From the NCBI RefSeq assembly GCF_006094695.1, contig NZ_CP035103.1, positions 558,001-622,000 on the forward strand: a stretch of 64,000 nt of DNA. The letters are read 5' to 3'. Positions 34,987 to 43,146 of the stretch are shown piece by piece. The translations under genes and the position numbers were made by a program. The stretch comes from Kocuria rosea. Its GTDB lineage: Bacteria > Actinomycetota > Actinomycetes > Actinomycetales > Micrococcaceae. Below the pieces are notes generated by a model that saw nothing but the letters and a program-made list of their open reading frames with translations, made no database searches and was not told the DNA's origin. Every line of letters begins with the position of its first letter. The first letter of the stretch is position 1.

Positions 34987-36403
34987 CGACGCTCGGCAGG
35001 ATGTTGTGGTTGAGCCGGAACAGGTTGCCCGGGTCGTAGCGGTTCTTCAGCTCGACGAGACGCCGGTGCGTCCGCTCCCCGTAGGCCTGCCGCGCGGTCT
35101 CGGGCGTGACGGGGCCGTGCTCGGCACCGAGGAAGTTCACGTAGAGGCCGGCGTCGGCGAACGGTTCCACGGCGGCGTGGGCCTTCCGGGCGAACGCCGT
35201 GAGGCGGGCGTCGTCGGCGGCGTCCGGCCAGTAGCCGTAGACGTTGAGCCAGTACCGCGCGGACCGGTTGGGGAAGGCGGTGGCGCCGGCGGGCACCCGC
35301 CCGAAGAACCCCTCCATGTGGTGGATGTCGATGCCCGTGCCGAACCAGGTGATCTCCGAGGCGGCGCCGAGCAGGGCGTCGACCACCTCGTCGTCCAGAC
35401 GGGAGAACGAGGCGTTCTTCCAGTAGCCGCGGGCCCCCTTCGGGAAGAGCACGTCCATGGCCGTCTGCCACTCGGTCCACTGCACCGGGCCGACCTCCTC
35501 CTCGTCCGGCGGGGCGTCGGCCCGCAGCCGGTCGACCAGGCGCAGGCCCTCGGCGTGGTCGGGCGACATCCAGGCGAAGGCGATGATCAGCCAGGGCTCG
35601 TCGCCCATCCCGAAACTCGGCGGGAACCGGAGGATCGAGACGATGCCGTTCATCTCGTCCGGCAGGTCGTCGGTCCAGCGGGCGAAGGCCTGCAGGGCCG
35701 CGCGCCAGTGCTCGCGCCGGTAGAACAGGTTCCCGCCCAGCACGGAGGCGGGCAGCTCCCTGGCCTGGAACGTGAAGGAGGTCACGACGCCGAAGTTCCC
35801 CCCGCCGCCGCGGATCCCCCAGAACAGGTCCGGGTTGTGCTCCGCGTTGGCGTGCAGGTGCTCCCGGGTCCCGGTGATCACCTCGGCGTCCACGAGGTTG
35901 TCGAGGCTCAGGCCGTTGCTGCGCGTCAGCCAGCCGACGCCCCCGCCCACGGTCAGGCCCGCGACCCCGGTGGCGCTCACCACGCCGAGGGGCACTGCGA
36001 GACCGTGCGGGACGGTCGCGCGGTCGACGTCGGCCAGGGTGGCGCCCGGCTCCACGGTCACGCGCCGGGTCCCCGGGTCCACCTCGACCCGCCGCAGCGC
36101 GCCGAGGTCCAGGACGAGCCCGCCCTCCACGGTGCCGTGGCCGGCCACGTTGTGCCCGCCGCCGCGGACCGCCAGCGGCAGGTCCGTGTGCTGCGCGGCG
36201 GCCAGCACCGGGTCGATGTCGGACACCGCGCCGGCCTGCACGACAGCGCGGGGCCGCACGTCGACCATGCCGTTCCAGACCCGTCTCGCCTCGTCGTAGA
36301 GCGGGTCGTCGGGCTCGACCAGCGTCCCGGTGAGATGGGTGCGCAGCCTCTCGAGCTCTCGGGCGATCTCCTGGTCGTGCTCCCCGCGGTCCACGGCATT
36401 CAT
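34982..36403 (-). CDS. FAD-linked oxidase with berberine-bridge C-terminus
   Basis: This encodes 473 residues from the ATG at 36401-36403 with AGGAAG upstream. The FAD-binding PCMH fold (residues 45-215) contains RGGGHNVAGHGTVEGGLVLDLG, where the His is the usual site of 8-alpha covalent FAD attachment, and GVAGLTVGGGVGWLTRSNGLSLDN. The second attachment Cys of bicovalent members is not evident, so single covalent linkage is more likely. The BBE motif near the C-terminus is LKNRYDPGNLFRLNHNI. Such enzymes oxidise sugars, alkaloids or phenolics with O2; the substrate is unknown. Its -35 box is embedded in the first unit of a tandem repeat (36619-36660). Confidence 0.9.
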   Translation of the reverse strand: MNAVDRGEHDQEIARELERLRTHLTGTLVEPDDPLYDEARRVWNGMVDVRPRAVVQAGAVSDIDPVLAAAQHTDLPLAVRGGGHNVAGHGTVEGGLVLDLGALRRVEVDPGTRRVTVEPGATLADVDRATVPHGLAVPLGVVSATGVAGLTVGGGVGWLTRSNGLSLDNLVDAEVITGTREHLHANAEHNPDLFWGIRGGGGNFGVVTSFTFQARELPASVLGGNLFYRREHWRAALQAFARWTDDLPDEMNGIVSILRFPPSFGMGDEPWLIIAFAWMSPDHAEGLRLVDRLRADAPPDEEEVGPVQWTEWQTAMDVLFPKGARGYWKNASFSRLDDEVVDALLGAASEITWFGTGIDIHHMEGFFGRVPAGATAFPNRSARYWLNVYGYWPDAADDARLTAFARKAHAAVEPFADAGLYVNFLGAEHGPVTPETARQAYGERTHRRLVELKNRYDPGNLFRLNHNILPSVA

Positions 36404-36594
36404 GGGGCTGGCTTCCTGTGGGCGGGGGCGCGCGCCCCCGGGCTGGTGCTCGTGCTCGACGGCGGTGCGCGGACCGTCGTCGGCGATGCCGGAAGGGTCA
36501 CGGGCGGACTCGGAGCGGTCCGGGCGCTCGACCCCGCCGGGGCTGGAGTTCCGGTGCGGGGGGATGCGGAACGGCGCACAGTGGTGCTGTCTCC

Positions 36595-36623
36595 AGGGTA
36601 GGAGCGTCCCCGGCCCGGCACAA
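36595..36623 (-). promoter_or_regulatory. Promoter of the FAD oxidase gene
   Basis: On the minus strand, TTGTGC (36618-36623) and TACCCT (36595-36600) are separated by exactly 17 nt. This would give a leader of about 190 nt. The -35 box lies at the edge of a 14-bp tandem repeat that offers further TTGTGC copies upstream. Confidence 0.5.
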
Positions 36624-36660
36624 CGGTCCGCGCACAACGGTCCGCGCACAACGGTCCGGG
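36619..36660. repeat. 14-bp tandem repeat, three copies
   Basis: Unit CACAACGGTCCGCG at 36619-36632 and 36633-36646 (identical) and 36647-36660 (one change). It overlaps the -35 region of the FAD oxidase promoter. Confidence 0.92.
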
Positions 36661-36686
36661 CGCACCCGGCCGGACACCGTTCGGCC

Positions 36687-36731
36687 GGGCGTGGGTCGGA
36701 CGGGCGTGGGCCGGACGGGCGGGGGCCAGAC
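36687..36731. repeat. 15-bp tandem repeat, three copies
   Basis: Unit GGGCGTGGGTCGGAC at 36687-36701, with variants at 36702-36716 (one change) and 36717-36731 (three changes). It is noncoding, 40 bp from the end of the LuxR-type gene. Confidence 0.88.
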
Positions 36732-36770
36732 GGGACGGCCCGTGGACGCGGGGAACGTCCGATCCGGTGC

Positions 36771-37421
36771 TCAGGCGAGCGGCAGCACCGGGGGAATGAT
36801 CCCGTCCTCGATGGCCCGCTTGTAGAGCTCGAGCTTGGTGCGGGCCGGTCGCTCCACCGCGGCGTACTTGCGGCGGATCCGCTTGAGGTGCTCCTCCACC
36901 GTGGACTCGGCGATCTCCAGCAGCGCGGCCACCTCCTGCTCCTGGAGTCCGTCCACGTAGAGCGCGAGCACCTGGCGCTCCCGGGCGGAGAGCTTCGCGG
37001 GAGCTCTGCTGGGCAGCTCGGCCAGAGCCGACTGGAGCACGTCGCTCACGAAGTGGCCCAGCTGCCGGGAGAGCCGCATGGTGCGGAAGACGGTCCGGAT
37101 GGGCTCCCACTTGCCCACGGCACCGGCCGCCCCGCAGGTGAAGGCGGACCGGACCCGGGCGAGGTCGTCCGGCGGCACCAGCACCACCACGGTGTGCTCC
37201 TGCGCGGTGAGGTCCGTGACGTTCTGCACGAGGTTGCGGCCGTCCAGGGTGTTCAGGCTCAGCAGGACCACCATCTCCTCGGCCGGGTTCTCGGCCAGGA
37301 ACTCCGGGACGCTGCCCGCCACCGCGCTCACGCGCACGCCGTGCTCGGGGTGCTCGAGGGCCTCGCGCTGCATCGCGATGCGCGTCATGGGCTGGGGGCT
37401 GATCACGGCGGCGTTCAACAT
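36771..37421 (-). CDS. LuxR-type regulator with a degenerate receiver domain
   Basis: This encodes 216 residues from the ATG at 37419-37421 with AAGGAG upstream. Residues 1-125 have the alternating pattern of a response-regulator receiver, but the phospho-acceptor position reads VVLLSLNTLDG, with Ser55 where an Asp is expected, and the usual acidic pair near residue 10 is missing (AAVISPQPM). Residues 145-205 are a GerE helix-turn-helix (LSARERQVLALYVDGLQEQEVAALLEIAESTVEEHLKRIRRKY). It is therefore probably not controlled by phosphorylation. It is divergent from the pyruvyltransferase-GT2 fusion gene and may regulate surface polysaccharide. Confidence 0.87.
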   Translation of the reverse strand: MLNAAVISPQPMTRIAMQREALEHPEHGVRVSAVAGSVPEFLAENPAEEMVVLLSLNTLDGRNLVQNVTDLTAQEHTVVVLVPPDDLARVRSAFTCGAAGAVGKWEPIRTVFRTMRLSRQLGHFVSDVLQSALAELPSRAPAKLSARERQVLALYVDGLQEQEVAALLEIAESTVEEHLKRIRRKYAAVERPARTKLELYKRAIEDGIIPPVLPLA

Positions 37422-37806
37422 GGTGGGGCTCCTTGACGTCTCCCGCTGTGAGGTGGGCGGGATCTCCGCGGCCGGGGATCGCCGGTCCGCTCCGGCAGCG
37501 GGAGGGCCGTGTCCTGCGGCGGGACCGGCGCCGAACGCCCATATGTCCTTTGTGGAATACAGGGCGGTGTGGCGGGGGCCATCGGGGCAGGGGGTCCTCC
37601 GGGCGGTCGCCGCCGGCGGAGATGGTGCAGTGTGTTCCTCCACAGTGGCGGACCCGCCCGCGCGCGGGCAAGGCGATTCCGTGCGGACCTGCAACTTCGC
37701 ACACCGCACGCCGCCCGACGGGCCGTGCCGGGGCCGGGGCCGGCGGAAGCGGTGCGGCTGGAAGAATGGGGGAGCCCGCACCGGTCGAGGAAAGGTCCGC
37801 ACCGTC
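37422..37806. other. 385-bp divergent intergenic region
   Basis: No gene is seen here. It separates the LuxR-type gene from the fusion glycosyltransferase gene. An AT-rich island at 37540-37562 (around ATATGTCC and TTGTGGAATAC) is the best promoter candidate. The 12-mer CCTTTGTGGAAT (37547-37558) recurs exactly at 43118-43129 before the ethanolamine-type operon. An AGGAAAGG ribosome site precedes the 37807 start. Confidence 0.6.
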
Positions 37807-40110
37807 ATGCACACCGACGTTCTCCCGGGATCGGGCGGGCAGGGACTCCTGCCGGGAGCGGCTCGCGAGCTCCCCGGAATCCTCGAGGAGCTCTCCCTGC
37901 GCGGCCTCGCCCCCCGGCTCCTCGATCCGGGGGCGGACCCGGTGCTCACGACCGCAGGGGAGGAGAGCCTCCGGGAGCACGGGCCCGCAGGCGGCGATCC
38001 CGCACCGCGGTCCGAGGCGGAGGCGCTCCTGCTGGCCGGTCTCGGGGCGGATGCTCCCGTGGGCGACACCGGGCTGCTCCTCTGGCTCGACCGGGCGAGG
38101 GCCGCTGCGGCGGCGGGCCGGCCGGTCGTCGTCACCGGCCTGGCCCTCGACCCCGATGCCGTCCCGGAAGAGATCGTGCGTCGGCTCCTCCCGGTCGCCT
38201 CCCTCGTGGGGCTGCGGGACGAGACGTCCCTGGCGGTGGCCCGCCGGCTGTGCCCCGAGCACCCCGGCCTGCGCGTCGGCTGGGAGGACGCGCTCCTCCT
38301 CCCGCGTCCCGCCGCCCCGGCCCGGCCGCTCGAGCAGGACGGGCCGACACGTCGCCCAGGAGAGTGGAGCTCCCCGGCCGGGCGGGCGCAGGAGGAGTGG
38401 GAGGGGCCGTCCGCGGAGTCGGCGGATCCGGACGGACGGGCCGAGCGGCAGGACGAGCTGGGCGGGTCGGCGGAGGAGCCGGGGGCGCCGGCGGGGCCGC
38501 CGCGGATCCTCGCCGCAGTGCGGCGGCCGGCCGGTCCCTTCCCGCCGGAGCGGCTCGCCCCCGTGCTCGCCGCCCTGCTGGACGCGCTGGTGCACCGGAC
38601 GGGCGCAGCGGTCACGCTCCTGGCATGCGGCGGCGCCCCGGCCGACGAGGAGTTCGCGGCGGACGTGGCCGCGCTGCTTCCGGGCGACGTCCACCGGGTG
38701 CGCGCGGCTCCGGGAGAGGCCGGCACGGAGGCGCTCCGGGCGGACTGGGTCCTGACCACCTGCTCCCGCGGTGCGGCCCTCGGCCTCGCGGCACGGGCCG
38801 TCGTCCTCCCGGTGGGTCCGGACAAATATTCCATGGACGACATGAACGGCGTGCTGAGCCGCTGGGGGCTGGAAGGTGCCGTCGTTCCCCTGGCGGCGCT
38901 GCTCACCCCCGGCGACGTGGCGTGGGACACCCGTGCGGCCCTCCAGCAGTGGGCGGCGGAGGCCGTGGAGCACCGGGGGGCGGTGCGCGCCGCGCTGGCG
39001 GACGCCGAGCCGGCGGTCCGGGAAGCGGCGGCCCGGTGGTGGGACGACGTGGCCGGGGCGCTCCGCGGTCAGGAGCCCCGGCCCGCGGTAGGAACGGTGG
39101 CGGTGCCGCGCGGGGTCGGTGCCCCGGTGGTGCGTGCCCTCCGCCGCCGGTACACCGTTCCCGCGGTGCCGCCCGAACGGCCCACCGTCGCGGTCCTGCT
39201 GCGGCACCACGGCGCCCCGGCGCGCCTGGGCCGGGCCGTCGACGACCTCCTGGCGCAGACGTTCACCGACTGGCGACTGGTCCTCGTGGACGACGGCGGG
39301 AACCCCGCCGAGGTGGACGCGGTCCTGGCGCCGCGCCGGGACGAGCTCGCGGGGCGCGCGACGGTCCTCCACCACCGCAGGGCCCTCGGTGCCGCGGCGG
39401 CCGCCAACCGTGGGCTGCGGGCAGGGGAGTCTGAACTCGTCGTCCTGCACGACGGCTCGGAGCCTTGGCCGCCCGAGCTCCTGCAGCGCGCCGTGGCGCA
39501 CCTCGAGGATCCCCTCGTGACCGACGACGGGGTCATGGTGCCGACCGAGAATCCGCCCGGGACCGGCCGAGACGTACCGGCCGGTCGGCCGGGACGGGAT
39601 CTCGTGCCGACGGACCGGGAGGCCCTCACCCTCACCGACGTGCTGGACGGCGACCGCACCGCGGTCGACGCGCCGTTCCTGTACCGGCGCGCGGTGCACG
39701 GGGTGCTGGGCGACTACGACGAGACCATCGGCGCCGCGGAGCGCTGGGAGTTCGTGCTCCGCTTCCTGGAGACGTTCACCGTGGGCCTGCTCCCCGCGCG
39801 CCCGACCGCCCGGCGGGACCGGACCGACGGGCGCGCCTTGGCGCGGGGCGAGGCGGCGGTGCGCGAGCGCCATCTCAGGCAGTGGAGCGCGGAGCACGGG
39901 ATCGGCCTGCCGCTCTACCTGCGGCGGGCCGCGGCGGAGGAGGCCGGCGCCCTGCACCGGAGGCTGGACGCCGCCGAGGAGCTCGCGCACGAGCTCCTGG
40001 AAGTGGTCCGCGCCCAGACCCGGCAGATCGAACGGCTCGAGCAGGTCGTGGCGGAGAAGGGCTTCCTTGCCTTCTGGCGGCGTGCGTGGCGGGCCCTGCG
40101 CGGAGGATGA
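37807..40110 (+). CDS. Fusion of a pyruvyltransferase-like domain and a GT2 glycosyltransferase
   Basis: This encodes 767 residues from the ATG at 37807; upstream in-frame sequence has no good start or domain. Residues 1-170 and 235-420 resemble polysaccharide pyruvyl transferases (VVVTGLALDPDAVPEE, LVGLRDETSLAVARRL, and a late LTTCSRGAALGLAARAVVLPVGPDKYSMDDMNG segment), split by a low-complexity insert at about 178-235. From about 458, a GT2 domain begins PTVAVLLRHHGAPARLGRAVDDLLAQTF with LVDDGG (near 495) and LHDGSEPWPPELL in place of the usual D-x-D. A coiled coil ends the protein (710-760). It is probably involved in cell-surface glycan synthesis; the acceptor is unknown. Confidence 0.78.
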   Translation: MHTDVLPGSGGQGLLPGAARELPGILEELSLRGLAPRLLDPGADPVLTTAGEESLREHGPAGGDPAPRSEAEALLLAGLGADAPVGDTGLLLWLDRARAAAAAGRPVVVTGLALDPDAVPEEIVRRLLPVASLVGLRDETSLAVARRLCPEHPGLRVGWEDALLLPRPAAPARPLEQDGPTRRPGEWSSPAGRAQEEWEGPSAESADPDGRAERQDELGGSAEEPGAPAGPPRILAAVRRPAGPFPPERLAPVLAALLDALVHRTGAAVTLLACGGAPADEEFAADVAALLPGDVHRVRAAPGEAGTEALRADWVLTTCSRGAALGLAARAVVLPVGPDKYSMDDMNGVLSRWGLEGAVVPLAALLTPGDVAWDTRAALQQWAAEAVEHRGAVRAALADAEPAVREAAARWWDDVAGALRGQEPRPAVGTVAVPRGVGAPVVRALRRRYTVPAVPPERPTVAVLLRHHGAPARLGRAVDDLLAQTFTDWRLVLVDDGGNPAEVDAVLAPRRDELAGRATVLHHRRALGAAAAANRGLRAGESELVVLHDGSEPWPPELLQRAVAHLEDPLVTDDGVMVPTENPPGTGRDVPAGRPGRDLVPTDREALTLTDVLDGDRTAVDAPFLYRRAVHGVLGDYDETIGAAERWEFVLRFLETFTVGLLPARPTARRDRTDGRALARGEAAVRERHLRQWSAEHGIGLPLYLRRAAAEEAGALHRRLDAAEELAHELLEVVRAQTRQIERLEQVVAEKGFLAFWRRAWRALRGG

Positions 40111-40280
40111 GCGGCCCGCTCCGGCCCGCTCCGGCCCGCTCCGGCGCGGCCGGTCGGCAGGTTGCTTTCCAGTTCTCCCGTCCGTGTGACATGCTTCACC
40201 CTTGGGCGCGTCCGGGACGTGCGAATTCCGTCCCGGACGCGCCCTTCGCGCAGTGTCCGCACCAGATGAGGAGTCGGGGC

Positions 40281-41729
40281 ATGGGATGGCTTGATCGGCA
40301 GCACTCGGTGGCACCACCGGGATTCAACCGCTGGCTCATACCGCCGGCCGCCCTCGCGGTGCACCTGTGCATCGGTCAGGCCTACGCCACCAGCGTGTAC
40401 AAGAACGCGCTGGTGGCGCACTTCGACGCGAGCCTGACCCAGATCGGCATCATCTTCTCCATCGCCATCGTCATGCTGGGCCTGTCCGCCGCCGTCTTCG
40501 GGACGTGGGTGGACACCGGCGGGCCGCGCAGGGCCATGTTCACTGCGGCGCTGCTGTGGTCCGGCGGGTTCCTGGTCGGCGCGCTCGGCATCTTCACCGA
40601 GCAGCTCTGGCTCGTCTACCTGGGCTACGGGGTCATCGGCGGCATCGGCCTGGGCATCGGCTACATCTCGCCCGTCTCCACGCTGATCAAGTGGTTCCCC
40701 GACCGCCCCGGGCTCGCCACGGGCATGGCGATCATGGGCTTCGGCGGCGGCGCGCTGATCGCCAGCCCCCTCTCCGCGGCCCTGCTCAACTTCTACGACC
40801 CGAACTCCGGCACCGAGGGCTGGGTGGCGAGCGGGAACGCCGTCGGCAAGCTGTTCCTGACCCTCGCGGTCGTCTATCTCGCCTACATGCTCTTCGGCGC
40901 GTTCACGATCAAGGTTCCGGCGGAGGACTGGAAGCCCGAGGGGTTCGAGCCCTCGAAGGTCGAGTCGAAGGCCCTCGTCACCAAGAACCACGTCTCGGCC
41001 CGCAACGCCATCCGCACCCGGCAGTTCTGGCTGGTGTGGATCGTGCTGTTCTGCAACGTGACGGCCGGCATCGGCATCCTCGAGCAGGCAGCCCCCATGA
41101 TCCAGGACTTCTTCCGCCAGGCGGACGGCGCCTCCCTCGTGACGGCCGCCGTGGCCGGCGGTTTCGTGGGCCTGCTGTCCATCGGCAACATGGGCGGGCG
41201 CTTCGTGTGGTCCACCACCTCGGACGTGCTGGGCCGCAAGCGCATCTACATGGTCTACCTCGGTGTCGGGGCGGTCCTCTACACCGTGCTGGCGCTGTTC
41301 GGCTCAACCTCCACGCTGCTGTTCGTGCTGCTGGCCTTCGTCATCATCTCGTTCTACGGCGGCGGCTTCGCCACGGTGCCGGCCTATCTGCGGGACCTCT
41401 TCGGGACCTTCCAGGTGGGGGCCATCCACGGCCGCCTGCTCACGGCGTGGGCCGCCGCGGGCATCGCTGGACCCCTCATCGTCAACGCGTTCCTCGACGC
41501 CCAGGGCACCCCCGGGGAGCTCACGGCGCAGGCGTACCAGCCGGCGCTGCTGACCATGGTCGGCCTGCTGGTCGTCGGCTTCGTCGCCAACCTCCTGGTC
41601 AAGCCCGTGGACGCCAAGTACCACGAGCCCGAGCGCCGGACCGCGGCGTCCGGCGCCGAGGCCTCCGGGGAGGCCGGCACCGAGTCCCCGCGCACGTCCG
41701 ACACCGAGCTCTCCCCGAAGGAGGCATGA
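40281..41729 (+). CDS. OxlT-type MFS transporter
   Basis: This encodes 482 residues from the ATG at 40281 with GAGGAG 8 nt upstream; an ATG five codons earlier lacks a ribosome site. Twelve membrane helices are present, with the oxalate/formate antiporter family pattern FNRWLIPPAALAVHLCIGQAYATSVYKNAL at the N-terminus and the loop GRKRIYMVY. Relatives carry carboxylates such as oxalate, formate, lactate or acetate. A small gene for a 33-residue single-helix protein follows directly, as in many actinobacterial OxlT-type genes. The substrate cannot be named. A GntR regulator faces the pair from the right. Confidence 0.88.
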   Translation: MGWLDRQHSVAPPGFNRWLIPPAALAVHLCIGQAYATSVYKNALVAHFDASLTQIGIIFSIAIVMLGLSAAVFGTWVDTGGPRRAMFTAALLWSGGFLVGALGIFTEQLWLVYLGYGVIGGIGLGIGYISPVSTLIKWFPDRPGLATGMAIMGFGGGALIASPLSAALLNFYDPNSGTEGWVASGNAVGKLFLTLAVVYLAYMLFGAFTIKVPAEDWKPEGFEPSKVESKALVTKNHVSARNAIRTRQFWLVWIVLFCNVTAGIGILEQAAPMIQDFFRQADGASLVTAAVAGGFVGLLSIGNMGGRFVWSTTSDVLGRKRIYMVYLGVGAVLYTVLALFGSTSTLLFVLLAFVIISFYGGGFATVPAYLRDLFGTFQVGAIHGRLLTAWAAAGIAGPLIVNAFLDAQGTPGELTAQAYQPALLTMVGLLVVGFVANLLVKPVDAKYHEPERRTAASGAEASGEAGTESPRTSDTELSPKEA

Positions 41730-41730
41730 C

Positions 41731-41832
41731 ATGAGCCGTGCACGACTGGCACTGGGCTGGGTCCTCGTCGGGGTCCCGCTCGCCTACGGAGTGACGATGA
41801 CCCTCACGCGGGTGACCGCGCTGTTCGTCTGA
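41731..41832 (+). CDS. MFS transporter small subunit (33 residues, single helix)
   Basis: ATG at 41731, 1 bp after the MFS stop, with a perfect AAGGAGG 6 nt upstream lying inside the last MFS codons. The product MSRARLALGWVLVGVPLAYG continues to a Thr/Arg/Val C-terminus: a basic N-terminus and one membrane helix of about 20 residues. Such tiny partners immediately downstream of OxlT-type MFS genes are annotated as MFS transporter small subunits in related actinobacteria. Its role may be to stabilise or modulate the carrier. The strong ribosome site and tight coupling support expression. Confidence 0.82.
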   Translation: MSRARLALGWVLVGVPLAYGVTMTLTRVTALFV

Positions 41833-41895
41833 CCGGCTGAACGACCGGCTGACGGGCCGGGCGCGTCCTGACCGGGCCGCTGCTCGGGCGGCGGG

Positions 41896-42654
41896 TCACA
41901 CCGGGCCGCGGTCGTCCCCGGGGGCGTCGTCGTCGGACTGCCCGGCGTGCCCGAGGAAGCCGCGCAGCAGCGCGGCCGTGCCCTCCAGATGGGCGAGGGA
42001 GGCGGCCCGGGCGGCGGGGGCGTCGCCGGCCAGGACGGCGTCGGTGAGCTCGCGGTGCTGACGGTCGGAGTGCTCGAGGTTGACCGGAAGCACGGGGATC
42101 CGGTCCAGCAGGTCGCTGGCCCGCGAGCGCACCTCCGCGACGGCGCGGACCAGGCTGGGACAGCCGCCCAGCTCGGCCACCGCGATGTGGAAGCGTGCGT
42201 CGGCGGGGCGGTAGTCCTCCGGGGCGCTCTCCTCGACCTGCCGCAGGCACGCGAGCAGGTGCTCCCGGGCGGCCGCGCTGAGGGACGCCGCCGCGGCCAG
42301 CTCCGCCGCGGCGGGCTCGACCACGGCGCGGAACACGAGCACGTCCTCGATGTCCGCGGGGTCCACCGGGGGGAGGGTCTCGTCCGGCAGGGCGGTGCGA
42401 CCGGTCACGAAGGTCCCGCCGTACCGGCCCCGCACCACCTCCAGGACCCCGGCGACCTGGAGCTCGTGCAGGGCCTCGCGGAGCGTGGCGCGGGAGATGC
42501 CGAGCATCGCCGCGGTCTCCCGCTCGGGCGGGAGCCGCTCGCCCCGGCGGAACAGGCCGAGCCGGATCGAGTCGAGGATCCGTTCTACGGCCTCCTCGAA
42601 GGCGTTGCCCTGGCGCACGGGCCGGATGCGGGGGTGCTGGACGGGATCGCTCAC
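41896..42654 (-). CDS. FadR-type GntR regulator
   Basis: This encodes 252 residues from a GTG at 42652-42654 with GGGAGGAG upstream; an ATG 12 codons further upstream is possible. The winged helix (residues 15-85) reads FEEAVERILDSIRLGLFRRGERLPPERETAAMLGISRATLREALHEL. The FCD domain (100-230) has conserved metal-site residues in the pattern D-x3-H (DARFHIAV) and later His residues (HSDRQHREL), so a carboxylate-type ligand with a bound metal is likely. It lies beside the amino-alcohol-type operon on the opposite strand and probably controls it; a GTCTG-TTTT-CAGAC palindrome before that operon is the candidate site. Confidence 0.85.
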   Translation of the reverse strand: MSDPVQHPRIRPVRQGNAFEEAVERILDSIRLGLFRRGERLPPERETAAMLGISRATLREALHELQVAGVLEVVRGRYGGTFVTGRTALPDETLPPVDPADIEDVLVFRAVVEPAAAELAAAASLSAAAREHLLACLRQVEESAPEDYRPADARFHIAVAELGGCPSLVRAVAEVRSRASDLLDRIPVLPVNLEHSDRQHRELTDAVLAGDAPAARAASLAHLEGTAALLRGFLGHAGQSDDDAPGDDRGPV

Positions 42655-42758
42655 GGTGGCGCTCCTCCCTGCGGTGCGACGTGCGCCCATGGTGTCACGG
42701 TCCCCGGGGACCGCCTCCGGCGGGGCCCCGTTCACTGCGCCGGCCGGGGCCACGAGCA

Positions 42759-42797
42759 GCAGCGGCGCGCCGCCCGGTCCGGACGGCGCGCCGCTGC
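42759..42797 (-). terminator. Terminator downstream of the 46-residue membrane peptide gene
   Basis: A perfect 14-bp stem, GCAGCGGCGCGCCG (42759-42772) / CGGCGCGCCGCTGC (42784-42797), with an 11-nt loop, 27 bp past the peptide stop. Its presence supports the small gene being transcribed. Confidence 0.8.
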
Positions 42798-42824
42798 CTC
42801 CGGCCGGGACGGCCGGTCGAGGTC

Positions 42825-42965
42825 CTAGTGGGTGAGGTCCATGGCGACCACGCCCACCGCGATGATCAGGGCGGCGGAGACGAGGAAGCCCGCCGTGATG
42901 GCGATGAGGGCCCAGGAGCGGGCGGGGCCGGGGCGGTCAGTGGCTGAGGACGTGGTCTGGTTCAT
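42825..42965 (-). CDS. Small single-helix membrane protein, 46 residues
   Basis: ATG at 42963-42965, stop TAG at 42825-42827. The product begins MNQTTSSATDRPGPARSW, then has one strongly hydrophobic helix (about residues 18-41) and ends MDLTH. A GGTGGG stretch is a poor ribosome site. It is followed by a perfect hairpin, uses G/C-ending codons and shows the basic-then-hydrophobic order expected for a real membrane peptide. It lies between the GntR gene and the permease gene and may be a small transporter partner. No family is recognised. Confidence 0.55.
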   Translation of the reverse strand: MNQTTSSATDRPGPARSWALIAITAGFLVSAALIIAVGVVAMDLTH

Positions 42966-43104
42966 GCCCACCATTCTGCGGCATCCGGGGGGCCGGCTCC
43001 ACCGCGACGCGGTCCGTGCCCGGCCCGGCGGCCGCCCGGCCGCGCCCCGCGGGGTCTTGACGGGGCACGGGGCAGCCCACAGACTGTGACCACTCGCGCC
43101 AAAC

Positions 43105-43118
43105 GTCTGTTTTCAGAC
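43105..43118. promoter_or_regulatory. Palindrome before the permease operon, candidate GntR operator
   Basis: GTCTG (43105-43109), TTTT, CAGAC (43114-43118), 29 bp upstream of the permease start. It is close in layout to FadR-type GntR sites (GT...AC core). It is followed by CCTTTGTGGAAT, which recurs at 37547. Confidence 0.55.
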
Positions 43119-43146
43119 CTTTGTGGAATCCCGGAGGGATCGTCCC

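Larger units (their letters stand above)
36404..36770. other. 367-bp intergenic region between the FAD oxidase and LuxR genes
   Basis: No gene is seen here. It holds the long leader and promoter of the FAD oxidase, two separate tandem repeats (36619-36660 and 36687-36731) and a perfect 8-bp hairpin (CCCGGCCG 36665-36672 / CGGCCGGG 36682-36689) that may terminate the LuxR-type gene entering from the right. Confidence 0.7.

Noticed and set aside
36400..40317. A 1305-codon minus-strand frame
   Set aside because: It crosses the regulator and fusion glycosyltransferase genes and an intergenic repeat region, is Arg/Pro-rich without motifs, and conflicts with well-supported genes.
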